A program made the translations under genes and the position numbers. The notes below the pieces were generated by a model. That model had not been told where the DNA came from. It did no database searches and worked only from the letters and a program-made list of their open reading frames with translations. A DNA stretch of 64,000 nucleotides from Metopolophium dirhodum (Eukaryota; Arthropoda; Insecta; Hemiptera; Aphididae). Positions 60,164-64,000 of the stretch are shown piece after piece; within the stretch, counting starts at the first letter, position 1; each line of letters starts with the position of its first letter. The stretch is taken from positions 124,655,062-124,719,061 of the forward strand of contig NC_083560.1 in NCBI RefSeq assembly GCF_019925205.1, written 5' to 3'.

Positions 60164-61340
60164 CAGTGTTCGGGTCATAATAGAATTTACACATTATTTT
60201 TGTTAAACTTTACTGTGAAATCTATGTAGAGCAAGGTTCAAAATAATTCAATTTATTAATTCCAAAAATCAAATGTGAAAACTTAATGCAAAATTATTTC
60301 CACGTTTTATAAGTTATTGTACAATACGAGTGCTGACTTTCAGTTTTGCATGATTTTTTTACAAGGCTGGGCATTAATGAGTTAAACATTTGAGTTACTT
60401 TTAACTAAGTTATTACTTTACTAGTGTTACTTTTTTTTAGAAGTTACTCCTATCCTACCGACTTTTTTTACCTTATCAGCTAATTAATTTTGTTGTCACG
60501 TTAAGTTAATTTTTTTCCTAATAAACAGATTGAAAATATATTCTATTTTGTAAAAATTAGTTTTATAAAAAAAAATATTTTACTATCAGAAGTACCTATA
60601 TCAAATATTATTTATAAATATAATTACAAGGTAATTATAATTTAGTATAGTTGTGGACCATAGGTAAGGTAAACAAATACATAAAAATAATTATTTTGTT
60701 GGATTTTGTCATTGATTAGAATATTTAAGTTATAAGTATATAAGTAATTATTTTAATACATACATTTATTTGAAACTGTATGACCTTTATTAAATTACTA
60801 TGTTAATTTAAAACTGTAAGACCTATATTAAATTACTACCTATGTACTAGCTTTATGTAAAAGTAACCTTTAACTTTAAATTTTACTTATACTTGTCTAT
60901 ATTAACTTAACTTCACAAGTTAAAAAAAAAGTTAACTTGCCCAGCCATGCTTTTTTAATTGTTCTGCAATTTAAATTTAAATTTAAGACATTTTAATCAA
61001 TAATTAGATGGAACTAAAAACAATAATAAATTAGAATTCACACTTTTTTCGTAAGGTGTTTATTAGTTGTTGTGACTAGCCGCATATTCAATAATTTAAT
61101 TTTTTCTTTTTCAAATTAAAAATTTAATATACTTCCATAGAAGTATGGTATTTCAAGTCTATTATACAGTACATTGTAACTTCTTGTATTTATGATTTTA
61201 ATTTTCTCATCTTTATTAAAAGTTTTTTTCAGAAGATTTTTAACTAAAAAAAATGTATCCAAGTATCAGCCATTATGCGCAATGGTTTTTAGGACTGGTA
61301 CAATACACAATAGAACTTAAAAAGATGTCCCCGAACCCTG
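60164..61340 (+). mobile_element. hAT-like element with nested MITE, 1177 bp
   Basis: Left end CAGTGTTCGGGTCATAATAG, right end (reverse strand) CAGGGTTCGGGGACATC. Flanking 8-mers ACCATGAT (60156-60163) and ATCATGGT (61341-61348) agree at six of eight positions. No ORF. About half its length is the family A MITE at 60362. Confidence 0.6.
60362..60949 (-). mobile_element. hAT-like MITE, family A copy 3 (588 bp)
   Basis: Begins CAAGGCTGGGCATTAATGAG and ends AACTTGCCCAGCCATG (one change from the consensus CCTTG). Flanked by TTTTTTTA (60354-60361) and CTTTTTTA (60950-60957), a one-mismatch 8-bp duplication. More diverged inside than copies 1 and 2. Confidence 0.82.
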
Positions 61341-61348
61341 ATCATGGT

Positions 61349-63017
61349 ACTTTTCGGCTCAAGGCATTACAACCAGCCAGACGCGCCTAGACGTGTCTAT
61401 TCAATTTTGACCCCTAATCAGTGGCGTTTCCGGTCTTCCTGCTGTAGCCGTGGTAGTTGGTGTCAGCGGCGCAAAGGCGACAAATGCAAAAAATTAAACA
61501 CATCAAATACCACTGGACGACGATCCACAGGACTGACTGTCCGGATCAGTCGACTGTGCTCTGTTGAAATAAAAACGGTCCAGACTTTTCGTCGACGAAC
61601 ATTTTTCTTAAAAAAACATTTCACGCGTTATACTGTGGATACACACACCGAAGAAATATCAGGAATACGTTAGAGTTTTGACTGGAGAAAAAAATCCTTA
61701 AAAGTTATGAACTTTTGTTTGGTTTTTTTTCAAGGTCTTTGTCGTGCTACTTTGTATTGAATAGACATAAATAGAACATCATGAGATATTATATTATAGT
61801 TTATCGTCCACACAAAGCAAACGGAATCGTTCTGACATCGGTACATGGAAATTAATTTGCATGTGAACAATATTACAATTATTTATAATTCGGTGTCAGT
61901 GTATTCAAGTACATGCGACGCGGCAGTTCGTAGTTTGGTCTGTTGAAAAACCATCAATGATAATAATATTAAAAGGTCACGTATTTGGTGGGTGCCCTAT
62001 AGTATTATGCGTACAACCGACGGACAAGACACCTCCACCGATGTGTGTTCGGAGTTAACCGTTCGTGAACTTTACGACTTAAAGTCGTAAAGGTGTGTCA
62101 ACGGGCGTGCGCGTAAATAGAATCTTTTGACGATTTACTCGACTTGAAGAGCTACTCGACTTGACGAGTATAGTAAATGTTGTACACAGGTCATATCATG
62201 CCACGGTTAATCGTGAATATTATGTGCAAGTTGGACGTCCGTCGTGTTTGATAAGCGGTATCTCATTATTGTTTTCAATATCGTCACACGCCACACTGGT
62301 CAAAAGTGCTTCGTTAACGCAATGGCATTGCATTGCGCGGTTTTTGCACATAATATATTATTTAAGTTTAAATCGAATGTATCGGCTTGGAATCAAAACC
62401 AGTCGACATTTTAAGTTCTCGGCAATATGATATTCATATAACGGTACCATGTCGGGTTGTGCAGTCGAGTTCGACACACGGTATTTAAGCGTACCGGAGA
62501 AAGCTCAAATATTTTGGAGCCTTTTTCCGAGAAGTCGACGATATTATAATAATATATGTATAATAATTATTAAAAGAAAATCGATGATATATAATATATA
62601 TAATTATTAAAAGAAAATCGTGCATCCCGATACATTCGTCCGACGCTAAAATGTTTGAAAATCGATTGAATCACCTAAATTGATCACAGGCAATAGAATT
62701 AGTAGTTTGCATGCGTTTTATATATAGCCATTAGCCAATTTTGAATGAATCACTAATTATGTGTATGAAAAACATAATAGTATGTATTAAACTTAAGGTA
62801 TTCAACTCGTATTCGTGGCAATTAGTATAATAATGATTGTAATCGTCATCGAACAACGCTTCACTGTTCCTCGCGTGTCGGAATGCACACTGATCACGAG
62901 ATTATATAAGTCTTAAATTACAATTTCCCTGGATATCTGGTAAAGTTATTCTTATATTATACATTATAAAACCGTTAAGTTTACTCCATGAGAGTATAGG
63001 GAAAAATAACGTCTTAC
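61349..63017. promoter_or_regulatory. CpG-richer region, possible promoter or 5' exons
   Basis: About 61370-61640 and 61900-62480 have many CG dinucleotides, unlike the surrounding DNA. A 109-codon plus-strand frame (61344-61673) and a short frame from ATG at 62445 (MSGCAVEFDTRYLSVPEKAQ) are open, but neither resembles a known protein. Confidence 0.3.
62070..62092. repeat. Near-perfect 23-bp palindrome
   Basis: Arms CTTTACGACTT and AAGTCGTAAAG around a single A. The nearby repeated word ACTCGACTTGA (62138 and 62156) adds to a dyad-rich patch. Confidence 0.85.
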
Positions 63018-63156
63018 CCATTGTAGCATATCCAAGCGCTTATCACATAATATCAACTCCAATGGTTTGTTTTTGTCCATAGCGTTGAAAGGGTCCATAA
63101 ACAATCCACGTCTGTTTTTCTTCATCGCTGTACTCAAGGCGGCGATCAATGGCGGC
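63018..63156 (-). CDS. Orphan internal exon of an unidentified gene
   Basis: Bounded by a good acceptor (GTCTTTACAG) and donor (TGG|GTAAGA). The frame open through the whole 139 bases encodes PPLIAALSTAMKKNRRGLF, then DPFNAMDKNKPLELILCDKR and LDMLQW. Its third positions are GC-rich compared with the flanks, as in the two well-supported genes here. A second frame (IDRRLEYSDEEKQTWIVYG...) is open for about 37 codons, then stops before the donor. I do not recognise the protein. Neighbouring exons were not found; upstream ones would lie beyond 63.2 kb or outside the window. Confidence 0.5.
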
Positions 63157-63179
63157 CTGTAAAGACAATAACACATAAT

Positions 63180-64000
63180 AATATTATAATGATACGTTGC
63201 CCGAAAGATTATTTTACTGCCAATAGTAATATTGTTATTATTTAATCACTACAAACGGTAATGACGTGTTTTCCTGTTATGTAGACAATCATATAAAAAT
63301 CGTACTATATATAATTATTTCTGCTCAGTGTTGTAAGATATTTCATTAAAAATATTACAGTATTGGTATTCAAACACTTTGTCGAGTATAGGTAAGTTAC
63401 TGTAGTTAACAAATAATAAATAATAAAGTGTAAAAAGTAACAAGTTTAAAGATTCTACAACCTACAGTATATGTCTAATACTCTAATGTGTATAGGTACT
63501 GCACAGTATTACAAATTACAATTCATTAATTACGTTTAACTACTACTGCCTACTACTACTACTATTACATATTACTTGTTTAGTGAATAATTTAAATTTA
63601 GTTGTAAAATACAACTAAATACTTTTTTGAAGCTTTACTGGTTCTAAATTAAGGAAAAATATGTATATAATATCATAATAACTTAAAAAAGATAATAATT
63701 AAAATATGGTTCAAATACTTATGAAAAAGTATTTTAGTTATATTTTAAATACTTTTTTTCATGTGTATCTTAAATACAACTCTAATAGGTACATTTTAAA
63801 CATATTTTTACATAATTGTTCTAAACCCCACCAGATTGGCTGACGTACTAACTGATAATAATATTATTGTCTCCTCCAATTCTGTATGTCAACTTTGGTT
63901 TTGAGTGACCTAGTAAGCACACCGTATATTATAATTTTAATTCACGTGATCGCGCGTAATTAACTAATTTTTATCATAATTTCAAATAGTTGAAAAAAGA
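63180..64000. other. AT-rich DNA at the window end
   Basis: Nothing recognised. Possibly an intron upstream of the exon at 63018-63156. Confidence 0.35.

Noticed and set aside
60100..60195. Short minus-strand C-terminal-looking frame (ending PKNER, stop)
   Set aside because: It crosses the left end of a mobile element at 60164, the only upstream acceptor that fits is poor, and the plus strand offers an equally good acceptor at the same place. Kept only as a weak note.

Overview
The window is animal nuclear DNA, most likely from an aphid (Hemiptera, Aphididae). It is very AT-rich, its genes are split by GT-AG introns with short exons, and it is packed with transposable-element relics. Several interspersed repeats carry a GATTCTGAGCG core of a kind I associate with aphid genomes; that attribution is from memory, not from a search.

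Layout. (1) 1188-10497, plus strand: a complete eight-exon gene for an L-threonine ammonia-lyase (biosynthetic-type threonine dehydratase fold with a C-terminal ACT domain). All exons join in frame to 423 codons plus stop. Its introns hold a 629-bp hairpin MITE and small repeat relics. (2) 10.5-17.4 kb: AT-rich spacer with microsatellites and one MITE. (3) 31476-17477, minus strand: a multi-exon gene for a secreted or membrane protein with LDL-receptor-type YWTD beta-propeller repeats. Seven exons join in frame (431 codons); the 3' end was not found. Intron 4 holds, in antisense, a C2H2 zinc-finger pseudogene broken by a 1651-bp hAT-like element, which itself holds a 148-bp hAT-like element. 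(4) 31.5-43 kb: repeat-rich DNA. A decayed non-LTR retrotransposon (endonuclease plus reverse transcriptase remnants, minus strand) sits inside a small hAT-like MITE, and a 1230-bp inverted-repeat element sits inside a high-copy repeat. (5) 43-64 kb: mostly non-coding DNA with copies of the GATTCTGAGCG repeat family, more inverted-repeat elements, two GC- and CpG-richer stretches that may be promoters or 5' exons, and one good orphan exon at 63018-63156 (minus).

Function. The threonine ammonia-lyase makes 2-oxobutanoate, the entry point to isoleucine synthesis. In aphids this step is of special interest because the obligate symbiont Buchnera is known to lack ilvA. The YWTD protein has no evident link to it. 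Much of the rest is a layered record of transposition, with target-site duplications still readable at many insertions.
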